A stretch of DNA of 34,221 nt from a virus. The position numbers and the translations under genes were made by a program. The DNA is taken from IMG/VR virus record IMGVR_UViG_3300022689_000473, positions 1 to 34,221 of that record. One strand, 5' to 3'. This document shows, in pieces, positions 22,321 to 30,811 of this stretch (its first letter is position 1; every line of letters begins with the position of its first letter). The notes beneath the pieces are model-generated. The model saw only the letters and a program-made list of their open reading frames with translations, made no database searches and was not told the origin of the DNA.

Positions 22321-22618
22321 GGACAAAATTCTAGAGGCGGGCAAGGTTGAGATTAAAAAGGTCAAAGTCAAAGGCGTTGAAGTCCATGTAAAACAACTAA
22401 CTTATGGCGCCCGCATGGAATTGGAAAAGGTTGTTTTATCGTCTGGCAACGGCGAAGATTTAAGGCAGCAAGCCATTCTGCACTGCACTTGCGATGCAGA
22501 CGGTAACCCAGTCTTTTCCGCAGAAGACCTGCCAGACCTGATGAGCATGCGGCACGACTTCATCGATGCCATCTTTGTTGAAATAGACAAAGTAAACGGC
22601 TTAACGGCAAAAAACTAA
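22313..22618 (+). CDS. Tail assembly chaperone (gpG-like, 0-frame product)
   Basis: A 101-residue chaperone: MLKDKILEAGKVEIKKVKVKG, a central helix region (YGARMELEKVVLSSGNGEDL) and LPDLMSMRHDFIDAIFVEID. Tail chaperones of this type bind the tape measure and tail tube subunits during assembly and are not in the finished virion. The gene ends in the slippery sequence A-AAA-AAC-TAA, so a fraction of ribosomes should shift to make the gpGT fusion. Start overlaps the tail tube stop. Confidence 0.88.
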   Translation: MLKDKILEAGKVEIKKVKVKGVEVHVKQLTYGARMELEKVVLSSGNGEDLRQQAILHCTCDADGNPVFSAEDLPDLMSMRHDFIDAIFVEIDKVNGLTAKN

Positions 22619-22657
22619 CCCCGGGCAAGGCTGACCGCTTTGCGTTTCGCCTTGCCC
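22609..22657 (+). promoter_or_regulatory. Programmed -1 frameshift signal
   Basis: Slippery heptamer A-AAA-AAC (22609-22615) in the correct 0-frame phase, directly before the gpG stop codon TAA (22616-22618). Seven bases downstream begins a perfect 9-bp stem: GGGCAAGGC (22623-22631) with GCCTTGCCC (22649-22657), loop 17 bases. Slippery site, spacer and stimulatory hairpin are thus all visible, and the -1 frame carries the gpT homologue. Confidence 0.93.
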
Positions 22658-22911
22658 TAGCTCTCGGCAAACATCTTCATGAAATTAGAGCCCTGCCATC
22701 GCGCGAGGTGATGGAATGGGCGGCTTATGACGCTATAGAGCCGATCGGTGATTGGCGCGGCGACCTACGTATGGCGCGTATCGCACAAGCGCTTACAGGC
22801 CATAAAGAGCCGTTAGATTTCGTTTTTTTTCTGACAGAAGAAGACCGCAGAAACATGAAAATGGAGAAAGAAATGGCTGCTCTCCAAGCGATGGCGAAAC
22901 GTGACAACTAG
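22615..22911 (+). CDS. gpT-like extension made by -1 frameshift (gpGT)
   Basis: This frame has no start of its own near the beginning: it opens in the -1 frame exactly at the gpG slippery site, with C22615 read twice. About 98 residues follow: 'FAFRLALALGKHLHEIRALP', SREVMEWAAYDAIEPIGDW and RGDLRMARIAQALTG, the standard gpT pattern (P..E..EW.A.....P.GD.R.DLR...). The fusion of about 200 residues is the expected gpGT chaperone that recruits tail tube subunits to the tape measure. The end overlaps the tape-measure start by 11 bp. Confidence 0.88.
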   Translation, partial: LTPGKADRFAFRLALALGKHLHEIRALPSREVMEWAAYDAIEPIGDWRGDLRMARIAQALTGHKEPLDFVFFLTEEDRRNMKMEKEMAALQAMAKRDN

Positions 22912-24634
22912 TATAGGCGGCTTACTGCTGGATATGGTCGCCAATACGGCAACCATGCGCACCGACTTAGATCGAGCGGCCCAAAACCTCAATTCCAATG
23001 CAGCCAAGATGAATAAGTCTCTGGCGCGCATTGATCGCAGTTTTCAGAAGTCACGGAGGGCCGCCGCGCGCTTCGCTAAGGGTCTGGCTGCGGGGGCCTT
23101 TGCGGCAGCGACGGCGGGGCTAACGCTGGTTGGGCGCAGTTCGGTTAGGGCAGCAGACGGGCTTGCCAAGGCCGCGCGCACAGCCGACATTTCAGGTGAA
23201 CGCTTTCAGACGCTGACGTTTGCTTTTAGTCAAATGGGTATTGAAGCCAGGCAGACAGAAGAAGGACTTCGCCGCTTCGGTCGCCGTATGGGTGAATTTG
23301 TCAACAGTGGTGCAGGTCCGGCGCAGAAGGCCATTGAAGCGCTGAATATTGGCATCAGAGATATGAATGGCGACCTGCTACCCACAGAGCAGGTGTTAGA
23401 CCAGACGCTTCGCGCCCTGGCCGCGATCGACGAACCGACACGCCGCGCAGCGTTCGCCGCACAGCTTTTCGGTGACGATGCAGGCCCGCGCCTGGCATTA
23501 GCAGTAAGCCAGGGCACTGGCGCGATTGCAGACCTTGAAAAACAAGCCCGAGACCTGGGCTTGGTGCTTTCAAATGATACGTTGTCCAATGCTGAAAAGC
23601 TGAATGATCAGTTTTCCATCCTATCGCAAACCATACGAGCTAAATTCACGGCGGCCTTGCTTGAGAACGCCCCGGCAATTAACACCCTGACCAATGGCTT
23701 GATCAAGCTTATCGAGGTGTCTGGCAAAGGCGTAAACGCTTTATCTAATTTCTTTGCCCTCGACGAAACAAAGACCCTTACGGACCGCGCAAAGGAACTG
23801 GAACGAGACCTCAAGCTTTATCGCAGAAACTTAGAAGACGCGAAAAAACAGTCAGAAGGCTTTTGGGGTTTTCTTGCCCCAGGTCAAGAGTGGCTGGAAA
23901 AGACCAGAGCCAAAGCGCAAGCCGCGCGCGATGAACTTTTTGAAGTGCGCAAACGGTTAACGGAGCTAAACCAGACCGCCCCCCCAATTCCCTCTACAGA
24001 AAGCGCGCCTGACATAGAAGATATCAGCGTGCGCGCCCGAAACCAGTATCAAAGTTTAAAAATCGATATCGACGATGCGTTCAATCCAGGCCCGCTCCAA
24101 AACTTTCGCGCAGCGCTTGATGATGTTGGCTTGCAGATGGAGCTGGGCGTCATTTCTGCGGCACAGCAGATTGAGGATTCTTTCGTTCAGTTGGCCACTA
24201 CGGGCAAGCTTAGTTTTAAAGAAATGTCGAACTTCATCATCTCTGAAATTGTTCGCATCGCCGTGCGGTCAGTTATTTTAAAACCGCTCCTAAATTTCCT
24301 TGGTGGTGGCGATGGTGGCGATGGCGGCGGGTTATTTGGCGGCGCAAGGGCTGCAGGCGGGCCCGTAGAGAAGGGTAAGACCTATCTTGTTGGCGAGAAA
24401 GGTCCCGAACTTTTTGTTGCTGGCCAGAGCGGCACGATATACCCAAACAGCGGCGCGCCCCAGCCAACCAATAATGCCATGGGCGGACGCAACGTCACCG
24501 TCAATATTGATGCCCGCGGCGCGCAGGATGGCCTTGTCGATCGCCTGCGCGCAACCGTTGTATCCGATGTTGTGCCGCTAATTACGGCAACCGTTGACGG
24601 CCGCATTGGCGGCTTAAGCAGGCCGACAGCATGA
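22901..24634 (+). CDS. Tail tape measure protein
   Basis: A 577-residue protein starting at GTG 22901, immediately after the gpGT end. The N-terminal 80 residues are helical and basic (TMRTDLDRAAQNLNSNAAKM), followed by a hydrophobic Ala/Gly segment and a long helical region with 'LARALKAA'-like repeats (DGLAKAARTADISGERFQTL). The C-terminal part has the hallmark AGGPVEKGKTYLVGEKGPEL of lambda-like tape measures. The central hydrophobic stretch probably enters the host membrane at DNA injection. Its length sets a short-to-medium tail (about 85 nm by the usual 1.5 A per residue rule). Confidence 0.93.
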   Translation: MTTSIGGLLLDMVANTATMRTDLDRAAQNLNSNAAKMNKSLARIDRSFQKSRRAAARFAKGLAAGAFAAATAGLTLVGRSSVRAADGLAKAARTADISGERFQTLTFAFSQMGIEARQTEEGLRRFGRRMGEFVNSGAGPAQKAIEALNIGIRDMNGDLLPTEQVLDQTLRALAAIDEPTRRAAFAAQLFGDDAGPRLALAVSQGTGAIADLEKQARDLGLVLSNDTLSNAEKLNDQFSILSQTIRAKFTAALLENAPAINTLTNGLIKLIEVSGKGVNALSNFFALDETKTLTDRAKELERDLKLYRRNLEDAKKQSEGFWGFLAPGQEWLEKTRAKAQAARDELFEVRKRLTELNQTAPPIPSTESAPDIEDISVRARNQYQSLKIDIDDAFNPGPLQNFRAALDDVGLQMELGVISAAQQIEDSFVQLATTGKLSFKEMSNFIISEIVRIAVRSVILKPLLNFLGGGDGGDGGGLFGGARAAGGPVEKGKTYLVGEKGPELFVAGQSGTIYPNSGAPQPTNNAMGGRNVTVNIDARGAQDGLVDRLRATVVSDVVPLITATVDGRIGGLSRPTA

Positions 24635-25197
24635 CGATCGCATTTCCCACAGCCAAAATAGCGCGGGCAGAGCTGATAGCAACGCGATTTCAAAGCCGTG
24701 TTGTGTCTCCTTATGGCGGGCACACACAATCGAGCGATAAGGGTGCCACGCTGGCCTTTCAACTGGCTTTCGTGCCGACGCAGGGTGATGAAGCGCTGGA
24801 ACTAGAAGCATGGCTGGAGAGCCCGAAAGAATTCTATATGGGCCCGCCCGGTTACACTGGACCTTCCGGGTTGGGCTCACCACTGATTAACGGCGCTGGA
24901 CAAGCAGGCACGGCGATCAACACCAATGGCTGGACTGGGTCCACCACAGTTTTAAAAACCGGCCAATGGGTGCAGATCGGTGATGCGCTGCATCGTGTTG
25001 CCGGTCCGGCTGTGACCAATGCGGGCGGCGCGGTGACCCTTACTCTTACCAGGCCGCTACGCACCGCTACGATAGATAATGACCCAATTAATTACACACA
25101 CCCGCGCGGGCTGTTTCGGATTGCGGCGGCTAGCCGCCCGTCATCAAAGGTGCCGCTGTTTACCACCGTAAGCGTGACTGTTGAGGCGGTGCTGTGA
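24631..25197 (+). CDS. Distal-tail-like tail-tip protein
   Basis: A 188-residue beta-rich protein: ATRFQSRVVSPYGGHTQSSD, then LAFQLAFVPTQGDEALELEA, with a central FYMGPPGYTGPSG stretch. The pattern 'f.s..t...qt....g..w...l..pp.....a..l.afl..l.G' is that of tail-tip proteins following the tape measure in alphaproteobacterial siphophages, in the position of lambda gpM/distal tail protein. The C-terminus holds a strand 'PRGLFRIAAASRPSS'. Start overlaps the tape measure stop. Confidence 0.7.
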   Translation: MTIAFPTAKIARAELIATRFQSRVVSPYGGHTQSSDKGATLAFQLAFVPTQGDEALELEAWLESPKEFYMGPPGYTGPSGLGSPLINGAGQAGTAINTNGWTGSTTVLKTGQWVQIGDALHRVAGPAVTNAGGAVTLTLTRPLRTATIDNDPINYTHPRGLFRIAAASRPSSKVPLFTTVSVTVEAVL

Positions 25198-25823
25198 CCT
25201 TCGACACCCGCGCGCAAGACACCACCCTGCGCGTTGCCTGGGCGGTGCATCTCGACATTGATCAAGACCCAATCTCCGTCTGGACCGGTCCAGGCGTCTT
25301 TGCGCCTTCAGGCACCGCAGACAGCGCGCTAAACGGCAAAGTGTTTGAGAGTATTGGCAGTGCCGCCATTGTGACCATAGGTCCGGTGACGGATGACGAT
25401 AAAGGCGTGTCCCCGCTCACCATGGCACTAGGCGGTGCAGATATAGATGCCGATGGCGCCCGCCAATTCATTCGCGATCGCCGCGCCTATCAGGGGCGGG
25501 ACGCCTATGTCTGGTTCTGCCTGCTCAATGAGCAATATACCGGCGCGGAAGCAGAGCGCTATTACACCGGCAGCATGTCGGTGGTGGCGTTTCAGGATGG
25601 TGAAGAGCCGGTTTTATCGCTCACCATCGATCGCGATCTACGCCTTGTACGAACTCCTCCGCGCAAGCTATCCCGCCAAAAAGATATATGGCCGGGTGAC
25701 ACCTTCGCTGATTGGATTGTCGATGCAGCCAATGGGGATTCGGAGCGTGAAAGTCCAATCCAGGATCGTGCCGGCATTCAAGGCACAGTCGGCTGGCAAA
25801 ATTACTGGCGCAGCGTGATCTGA
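25194..25823 (+). CDS. Tail-tip/hub protein (gpL-position)
   Basis: A 209-residue protein: VAWAVHLDIDQDPISVWTGP, then 'IGPVTDDDKGVSPLTMALGG' and YVWFCLLNEQYTGAEAERYY-TGSM. The motif set 'w.G.g.l..ig.v.e......g....l.gvd....a......y.GR...v......' is known from tail-tip proteins lying before the NlpC/P60-like gene. The C-terminus (GIQGTVGWQNYW) may bind the next component. In lambda the gpL that occupies this place binds an iron-sulfur cluster; no matching cysteine cluster is seen here. Confidence 0.7.
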   Translation: MTFDTRAQDTTLRVAWAVHLDIDQDPISVWTGPGVFAPSGTADSALNGKVFESIGSAAIVTIGPVTDDDKGVSPLTMALGGADIDADGARQFIRDRRAYQGRDAYVWFCLLNEQYTGAEAERYYTGSMSVVAFQDGEEPVLSLTIDRDLRLVRTPPRKLSRQKDIWPGDTFADWIVDAANGDSERESPIQDRAGIQGTVGWQNYWRSVI

Positions 25824-26224
25824 TGCGAAACAAAACTTGGGAAAACGACCTTAATCAGTACATGGTTGAGGCCCGCACCCGTGCCTGGGGCGCTTTTGAA
25901 TGCGGGCATTTTGTGGCGGGTGCCGTCGAGGCTATGACCGGTCAAAACCTGAAAGCCATAGAATACACCGATCCAGACACGCTGAAACAGGCGCTGGCTG
26001 ACCATGGATCAAAGACCCTCTATAATTACATGCGTGGACTGTTCGGTGCGCCCGTACCTGTCGCCCTGGCGCGGCGTGGTGACATCATCTACCGCAAAGA
26101 CGGCGATCAACCCTGCCTGGGCATTCTATTTAGCCGAAACAAGGCGTTTTTCTTAGGCGATGAGGGGCTAATGGCGGTCAATGTCTTAGACTGTATCCGC
26201 GCCTGGCACGTCCCTTATGAGTAG
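25823..26224 (+). CDS. DUF6950/NlpC-P60-like tail protein
   Basis: A 133-residue protein. FECGHFVAGAVEAMTGQNL (C27 at the helix start) corresponds to the catalytic-cysteine helix of the cysteine peptidases of the DUF6950/NlpC-P60 type; later GDIIYRKDG and 'CLGILFSRNKAFFLGDEG' strands match the family core, but the catalytic His is not clear. These are peptidoglycan-hydrolase-like components in the tail tip (lambda gpK position) that help DNA cross the cell wall. The ATG overlaps the preceding TGA (TGATG), and the end overlaps the gpJ-like gene. Confidence 0.8.
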   Translation: MRNKTWENDLNQYMVEARTRAWGAFECGHFVAGAVEAMTGQNLKAIEYTDPDTLKQALADHGSKTLYNYMRGLFGAPVPVALARRGDIIYRKDGDQPCLGILFSRNKAFFLGDEGLMAVNVLDCIRAWHVPYE

Positions 26225-29200
26225 AGTTCTAAAAGGCGTTGGCATTGCTGTTGGCGTAGTGGTGGCAGCTGTTGCCGTTGCCGCGACGGGAGGCGCAGCC
26301 GTAGGGGCTTTTCTCGCCAACACGGGGATAGGCGGCTTCTTTTCGTCAGCGGGCGCAATAGGCAGCGCGGTAGGTCTAACGGGGGCTGCGGCTGTCTTTG
26401 GCGGCGCTGCGATTATTGGGGGCGGGCTGGGTGCATTATCATACCTGACACCATCCGCGCCAGACACCGCCGCAACTGGCGCCGCAGCGGCGCTAGGTGG
26501 AGCGACAAACCCTGATCCCGATGATTACTACGTCTTTGGCGAATGCTTTTTTCCGATGCAACGCGTCTATCTCGAGACGCACGGCAGTGACGATCAATCG
26601 CTATTAATGATCTATCACCACGCTAGCCATGAAGTGCAATCCATTGACGAAGTGTACCACAACGCCGAACTGTTGGTTTCGCGCTCCGGAGGCAATTGGG
26701 AGGATTATCCGGACGGCTCTTTGCGCATCCTGCACCAATTGGGAGCCACAAACCCCGCTGTTTCAATGTCCTTCGCCACGGCGCAATGGGATAGCGCTGG
26801 TTTTGGTTTAACGGCAACCGGCTTTCAATTTACGCAAAACGAAGACAAGCCAGACCTGATTAGCACCAACAGCCGTGTCTATGGTCGCGGCGCGAAGGTT
26901 TATGACCCACGCCAGGATAGCACGCGGGGCGGCTTTGGTGGTCAACGCGCGGATGATCCCACCACCTGGAACTATTCTACTGCCGATCCGACGCCTGGCT
27001 CGAATTTAGCGCTGATAGTGCTGCGCTATATTCTCGGCGAAACGCAGAACGGCACACTGCGTTGGGGCGTCGGCGCAAATCCAGATAATATTGATTATGC
27101 CGGGTTTATTGCGGCGGCGAACCTGTGTGATGAATTGGTGGGCGGAAAACCGCGTCACCACATTGGCGGGTCAATCAATTGTTCGGCACCAGCAGAAGAC
27201 GCGCTTAGAACGCTTATGGGGCATTGCGGTGGTTGGGCGGGGCGCAATGCCGCTGGCCTTTGGACCATCTATATTCCGCATAATGATCTTGCTGCACCGG
27301 ACTGGACCATCACGGCGCAAGATTGTGTGCAGCCCATTAGCATCAGCGATCAGCCCTTGTCGGAACAAATCAACACGATGCAAGGCCGGTGCGCGCCGAA
27401 AAACGGGCTTGGCCAGTTGGTCGCTTACCCCGTCGTGAAAGAGGCGGCGCTGGTTACGCAAGACGGCGGGGAATATTCAGCGTCCGTCGATTTTCCCTTT
27501 ACCGCTGATTTTGAGCGCGCGCAGTACCAGGCCCGGCAACGCATTCGCCGAGCCCGTTTTGATCGTCGCTATGAGACCGTGTTGTCCTGGGCCTATTTTA
27601 GGATCCAAAAGAACGACACCGTCGAAGTTAATGCGCCGGAATTTGGATTACTCAACGAGGTGATGCGCGTTGTCGCCCGCACCATTGTGCCGGATGGCGG
27701 TATTGCCGTTGTCCTTGGTGAGGAAAGCACGTCAATTTATGACCAGACAGAGCCGGTCAGCCCAAACCCGACAATCGCGCAGATTTTGCGCTTCGACCCG
27801 GCGACCAAAATAGCTGTGACCAGCCTAAGTGCTGGAGCCTGGAATATCACAGGCCAGGATGGCGGTGGCCTTGATGGGTTTTCCGTATCGTTCTCCGTCT
27901 CAAACCGGTTTATCGAGCGCACGGAATTGCAATATCGCAAGACCGGCGATGCAGATTGGATACCATGGCCGTCGCTGGAGCGCTCTTTAGGGCTGATCAC
28001 TGTGCCGGGCCTACCGTCTCTGACCCCCTTTGATGTGCGCGTCCGCCATATTTCTACCTTTGGCGTACCTGGGGACTGGGCCAGCACCACCGTGACGACG
28101 GGCGGCAATGCGTCGCTTAATTTCGACCGCATCACCGGCGCCAATAAGCCGGAGGATGGCGCCACGCGAAACGTCAATCGCGGCGCGTGGGCGTCCGGCA
28201 CAGAATACAAACTCGGCGACATCGTCTTTGATGAAGCCACAGCAAGCAGCTACCAGTACGTCAATAGTACGCCCAGCACCGGCAACGCTGTCACAAACGG
28301 CACCTATTGGCAGGTGCTGGCTTCCGGCGGCGGCGGATCGCCAGGCGCGCCGGGGGCAAGCGCACAGATTCAGTATGGACCGAGTGCGTCGGGGCCGTGG
28401 GATGAGGCTTTTGACGCTGGCGACACGCATTTGCGGACACGCGTAGGTGCAGATGCATGGCAAGGGCCTTTCCGTGTGCAAGGTATTGACGGCGCGCCAG
28501 GCCAAGATGGCGCTGATGGCGCAGACGCCGGTATCATTCCGCTGGATTTGGACGGCCATCTGGAGCAGCGGGGCGGGACACTCGCAAAAGTCAGTGGCTC
28601 TGATACATGGGCCACCGGACGCGCGCGCAGTCAGACGCCAATCTTCGGGCCGTTTGAGATAAGCTTCACCGTGGCAAACGCGGGCTCTAATATATTAGGT
28701 ATGATCGGCGTATCGGACGAAAAAAACGCACTGACGACGGATTGGACGGTGATTGATCACGTTTATCTTTTCCGAGAAGTGGACCTGGCTTCCCAAATTG
28801 AGTACCGCACTGACGGCAGCGGCGGCATATTTACTGGCCTTCAATTTTCTGCCGGTGATAAAATTGTTATTCGTGGCCGCAGCAATGAATTTACAGTTTT
28901 TATAAACGGCACAGACAGTTTTACCCAAGCAATCCCCAGCACCACCGCTGCGTGGTACGTTGAAATCGCCATGTTTGGTGTCGGGTGGCAAATTTCAGAC
29001 TTTCGCGCCGTCGGGATTGGTGGTGCAGTTGCTCAGCTGGACGAAATCAGCGCAACCCATTTAAGCGCGGATACAAAGCAGGAGATTGTTGCCGCGTCTG
29101 TACCAGGCCCGGTAACGCCAGCAGAAGGCGCTGCGCTGATCACCGCAACGGGTGTAACCGTTAAGCCGTCGCAGGGGGGCTTTGTGATTTTAACGGCGGA

Positions 29201-29549
29201 TGGCCTAATATCAGGCACCCCGCTCGCGTCTCCGTCTAGCGTGGCGCGGTGTTTTGCCTGGTTTGAACGGCGCGCGGTTGGCGGCGCATGGGCACAGATC
29301 GGCACGGAAAGGGCAATTTATGTTTTGGGCTCTATTCAATATTCTAACGGCGCAATCACAGAGTCCACTACTGTATCGCTCAAAACAAACTTTTCTTTAA
29401 TTTACACAGATACCCCGCCTAGTGATGGGGATTACGATTACCGCCTGGTCGTCGATAAAGACCCCCCCGGCGCGTCGTCTTCAAACCGTTTTGCCAACAA
29501 TTTTGAAAGCGTCGTTTTAGAAGCCAACTCCGTCAAGGTTGGCGCATAG
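26217..29549 (+). CDS. gpJ-like tail tip attachment protein
   Basis: An 1110-residue host-range protein. Residues about 5-75 are Gly/Ala/Val-rich and hydrophobic (gpI-like region), 90-520 the hub-like core (with DNIDYAGFIAAANLCDELVG, and 'RYETVLSWAYFRIQKNDTVE'), about 535-630 a fibronectin-III-like domain, 650-700 a chitin-binding-like strand set (GAWASGTEYKLGDIVFDEAT), 706-765 a collagen-like Gly-X-Y stretch (GAPGQDGADGADAG), and from 780 a LamG-like and further beta domains. It probably forms the central tip and binds the cell surface. Fusion of gpI-like and gpJ-like parts in one chain is common in alphaproteobacterial phages. Confidence 0.85.
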   Translation: MSRVLKGVGIAVGVVVAAVAVAATGGAAVGAFLANTGIGGFFSSAGAIGSAVGLTGAAAVFGGAAIIGGGLGALSYLTPSAPDTAATGAAAALGGATNPDPDDYYVFGECFFPMQRVYLETHGSDDQSLLMIYHHASHEVQSIDEVYHNAELLVSRSGGNWEDYPDGSLRILHQLGATNPAVSMSFATAQWDSAGFGLTATGFQFTQNEDKPDLISTNSRVYGRGAKVYDPRQDSTRGGFGGQRADDPTTWNYSTADPTPGSNLALIVLRYILGETQNGTLRWGVGANPDNIDYAGFIAAANLCDELVGGKPRHHIGGSINCSAPAEDALRTLMGHCGGWAGRNAAGLWTIYIPHNDLAAPDWTITAQDCVQPISISDQPLSEQINTMQGRCAPKNGLGQLVAYPVVKEAALVTQDGGEYSASVDFPFTADFERAQYQARQRIRRARFDRRYETVLSWAYFRIQKNDTVEVNAPEFGLLNEVMRVVARTIVPDGGIAVVLGEESTSIYDQTEPVSPNPTIAQILRFDPATKIAVTSLSAGAWNITGQDGGGLDGFSVSFSVSNRFIERTELQYRKTGDADWIPWPSLERSLGLITVPGLPSLTPFDVRVRHISTFGVPGDWASTTVTTGGNASLNFDRITGANKPEDGATRNVNRGAWASGTEYKLGDIVFDEATASSYQYVNSTPSTGNAVTNGTYWQVLASGGGGSPGAPGASAQIQYGPSASGPWDEAFDAGDTHLRTRVGADAWQGPFRVQGIDGAPGQDGADGADAGIIPLDLDGHLEQRGGTLAKVSGSDTWATGRARSQTPIFGPFEISFTVANAGSNILGMIGVSDEKNALTTDWTVIDHVYLFREVDLASQIEYRTDGSGGIFTGLQFSAGDKIVIRGRSNEFTVFINGTDSFTQAIPSTTAAWYVEIAMFGVGWQISDFRAVGIGGAVAQLDEISATHLSADTKQEIVAASVPGPVTPAEGAALITATGVTVKPSQGGFVILTADGLISGTPLASPSSVARCFAWFERRAVGGAWAQIGTERAIYVLGSIQYSNGAITESTTVSLKTNFSLIYTDTPPSDGDYDYRLVVDKDPPGASSSNRFANNFESVVLEANSVKVGA

Positions 29550-29558
29550 GAGACCATC

Positions 29559-29666
29559 ATGGTTAAAGCCTTATTCTGTGTAATCACCATCATCATGCTT
29601 GCCGGGTGTGCCACATCCGCGCCCAGCATGAAGCGCAATCATGAGCTGGAGCGGATACCGCTGTAA
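29559..29666 (+). CDS. 35-residue lipoprotein peptide
   Basis: A tiny ORF with a clear lipoprotein signal: hydrophobic helix then lipobox LAGC (Cys17). The mature part would have only 19 residues, ending ELERIPL. An AGGAG RBS precedes the ATG, and the next ATG starts right after its TAA. Size and signal recall Rz1-type outer-membrane spanins, but a second, better placed lipoprotein occurs downstream at 30941, so the role is unclear (possibly virion-associated or superinfection exclusion). Confidence 0.65.
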   Translation: MVKALFCVITIIMLAGCATSAPSMKRNHELERIPL

Positions 29667-30077
29667 ATGACAGACCCGTGTGCAGATGCGCGCCTGCGCA
29701 TTGCAGAACAAACCCTTGCCAAGACCGTCACCATCGTTGATCGGATCGAAAAACGCTTGGAAGCGTCGGAGGCGCGGGCAAGCAGGCCTGTCTGGCAAAA
29801 CCTGATCGCTTTAGGCGGGCTTGCTGTTGTGCTGATCAGCATGGAAATCGCATCTAAGCGGGACATGCGCGCCAATTTCGACGCGGCTTTAGAGTCCGTC
29901 GAGAAACGTATGGTTGAGAAAATAGACGGCGTCGAAGATCGGGCATTGGCGGAGCTTCGCGCCAGAACAGGTGAACGATATCCGATGTCGATCGCCAATG
30001 AACGCTGGCGTCCGCAATGGGCGCTCAACGAAAAAACAGAAAAGCGCCTTGCGGCTCTTGAGGCCCGGCAGAAGTAG
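29667..30077 (+). CDS. Coiled-coil protein with one membrane segment
   Basis: An unrecognised 136-residue protein: an N-terminal coiled coil (RLRIAEQTLAKTVTIVDRIE), a transmembrane helix about residues 45-60 (NLIALGGLAVVLISM), and a second coiled coil (ANFDAALESVEKRMVEKIDG). It lies between the tail tip gene and the endolysin, where holin-like or XhlA-like membrane proteins are often found. A lysis-timing role is plausible, though no family could be named. Confidence 0.6.
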   Translation: MTDPCADARLRIAEQTLAKTVTIVDRIEKRLEASEARASRPVWQNLIALGGLAVVLISMEIASKRDMRANFDAALESVEKRMVEKIDGVEDRALAELRARTGERYPMSIANERWRPQWALNEKTEKRLAALEARQK

Positions 30078-30120
30078 AGGCCAGGGACTTTTACCCTAAC
30101 GGCGATCTGGTCAAGCATAA

Positions 30121-30138
30121 TACGTATATAAATACGTA
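30121..30138. promoter_or_regulatory. Perfect inverted repeat upstream of endolysin
   Basis: TACGTAT-ATAA-ATACGTA: seven-base arms, four-base centre, in the short gap (30078-30163) before the endolysin. The centre reads TATAAA, so it could be part of a -10 region with the palindrome as an operator. No matching -35 was found. It does not resemble the CI operators. Confidence 0.45.
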
Positions 30139-30163
30139 CAATATCAACATAGAGGAAGCAGTT

Positions 30164-30484
30164 ATGCTGTACACGAAAGAGGGTATGTGCGTTGCCGGCC
30201 TGCGCCCAGAAAACCTATTCGCCATTATGGTCGCGACAGAGGTGTTCGCGTCGTTCGGCTATGATTGTATTTTAACTTCGGTCACCGATGGCAAGCACAT
30301 GCCGGGCTCGCTTCATTATGTCGGCTTGGCATCAGATTATCGTATCAAACAAATCTGTGTTGAAGAGCATAAAAAACAGATTGCCGATGCGATCCGAAAG
30401 GCTCTGACAGCGGAATATGATGTGCTGCTGAAAGCGACCCATATTCATGTAGAGTTTCAACCAAAACGCCCCCTGAACCAATAA
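30164..30484 (+). CDS. Endolysin, M15 D-Ala-D-Ala peptidase type
   Basis: A 106-residue single-domain zinc peptidase. The M15 zinc motif is visible: H51 and D58 in SLHYVGLASDY (His-x6-Asp) and H95 in THIHVEF, with E97 as a probable acid. Members cleave peptidoglycan cross-link peptides, as does T5 endolysin. No signal peptide or SAR helix is present, so a holin is needed for its release. An AGAGGA RBS lies 7 bases upstream. A terminator follows it. Confidence 0.87.
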   Translation: MLYTKEGMCVAGLRPENLFAIMVATEVFASFGYDCILTSVTDGKHMPGSLHYVGLASDYRIKQICVEEHKKQIADAIRKALTAEYDVLLKATHIHVEFQPKRPLNQ

Positions 30485-30507
30485 CAGAGCCTAATGGCCG
30501 CTGATCT

Positions 30508-30546
30508 GCCCGCCTCTCAACAGTGAGTTTGGCGGGCTTTTTTATT
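30508..30546 (+). terminator. Intrinsic terminator between endolysin and holin
   Basis: Perfect 7-bp stem GCCCGCC/GGCGGGC (30508-30514 and 30531-30537); the 16-base loop holds a small inner stem (CTC/GAG), and it is followed by a run of seven T. Strong rho-independent terminator placed inside the lysis cassette, separating endolysin from holin genes. Confidence 0.88.
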
Positions 30547-30562
30547 TATGAAAGGACAGACT

Positions 30563-30811
30563 ATGACTGAATTTCGCTTTGACAAATATTGGAAACTATG
30601 GAGCGGTGGAATTGGTGCCATTATCGGCTCTATCCTAAGCATCCTCACTGTGTTTTTTGCACTGCCAGATGGTGTAACTGCGACCAGCATTGTTGATGCG
30701 ATTACAAAGCTTGCAGAAGCAGGCGATGCCGTAATTGTTGCCGCTGGCGCATTGTTCACGACGGTTTCTGCGCTCGTGGGTGTCGTCTTTGGCCCAAAGA
30801 ACAGCGAATGA
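30563..30811 (+). CDS. Holin-like membrane protein
   Basis: An 82-residue protein with two transmembrane helices (about residues 10-33 and 53-76) joined by a polar loop (TSIVDAITKLAEAGDA), as in class II holins. The ATG at 30563 is preferred over that at 30548, since AAAGGA lies about 7 bases before it. It starts just after the terminator that follows the endolysin and overlaps the spanin-like gene by 4 bp. Expected role: open the inner membrane to release the endolysin at the end of the lytic cycle. Confidence 0.75.
   Translation: MTEFRFDKYWKLWSGGIGAIIGSILSILTVFFALPDGVTATSIVDAITKLAEAGDAVIVAAGALFTTVSALVGVVFGPKNSE

Noticed and set aside
22708-22911. A separate 67-residue gene starting at an internal ATG downstream of gpG.
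   Set aside because: The open frame continues upstream exactly to the slippery site and encodes a gpT homologue; it is the frameshifted extension.
28011-28559. A 182-residue minus-strand frame within the tail tip gene.
   Set aside because: It is antisense to a well-supported long gene, with Arg/Ala-biased composition and no motif.
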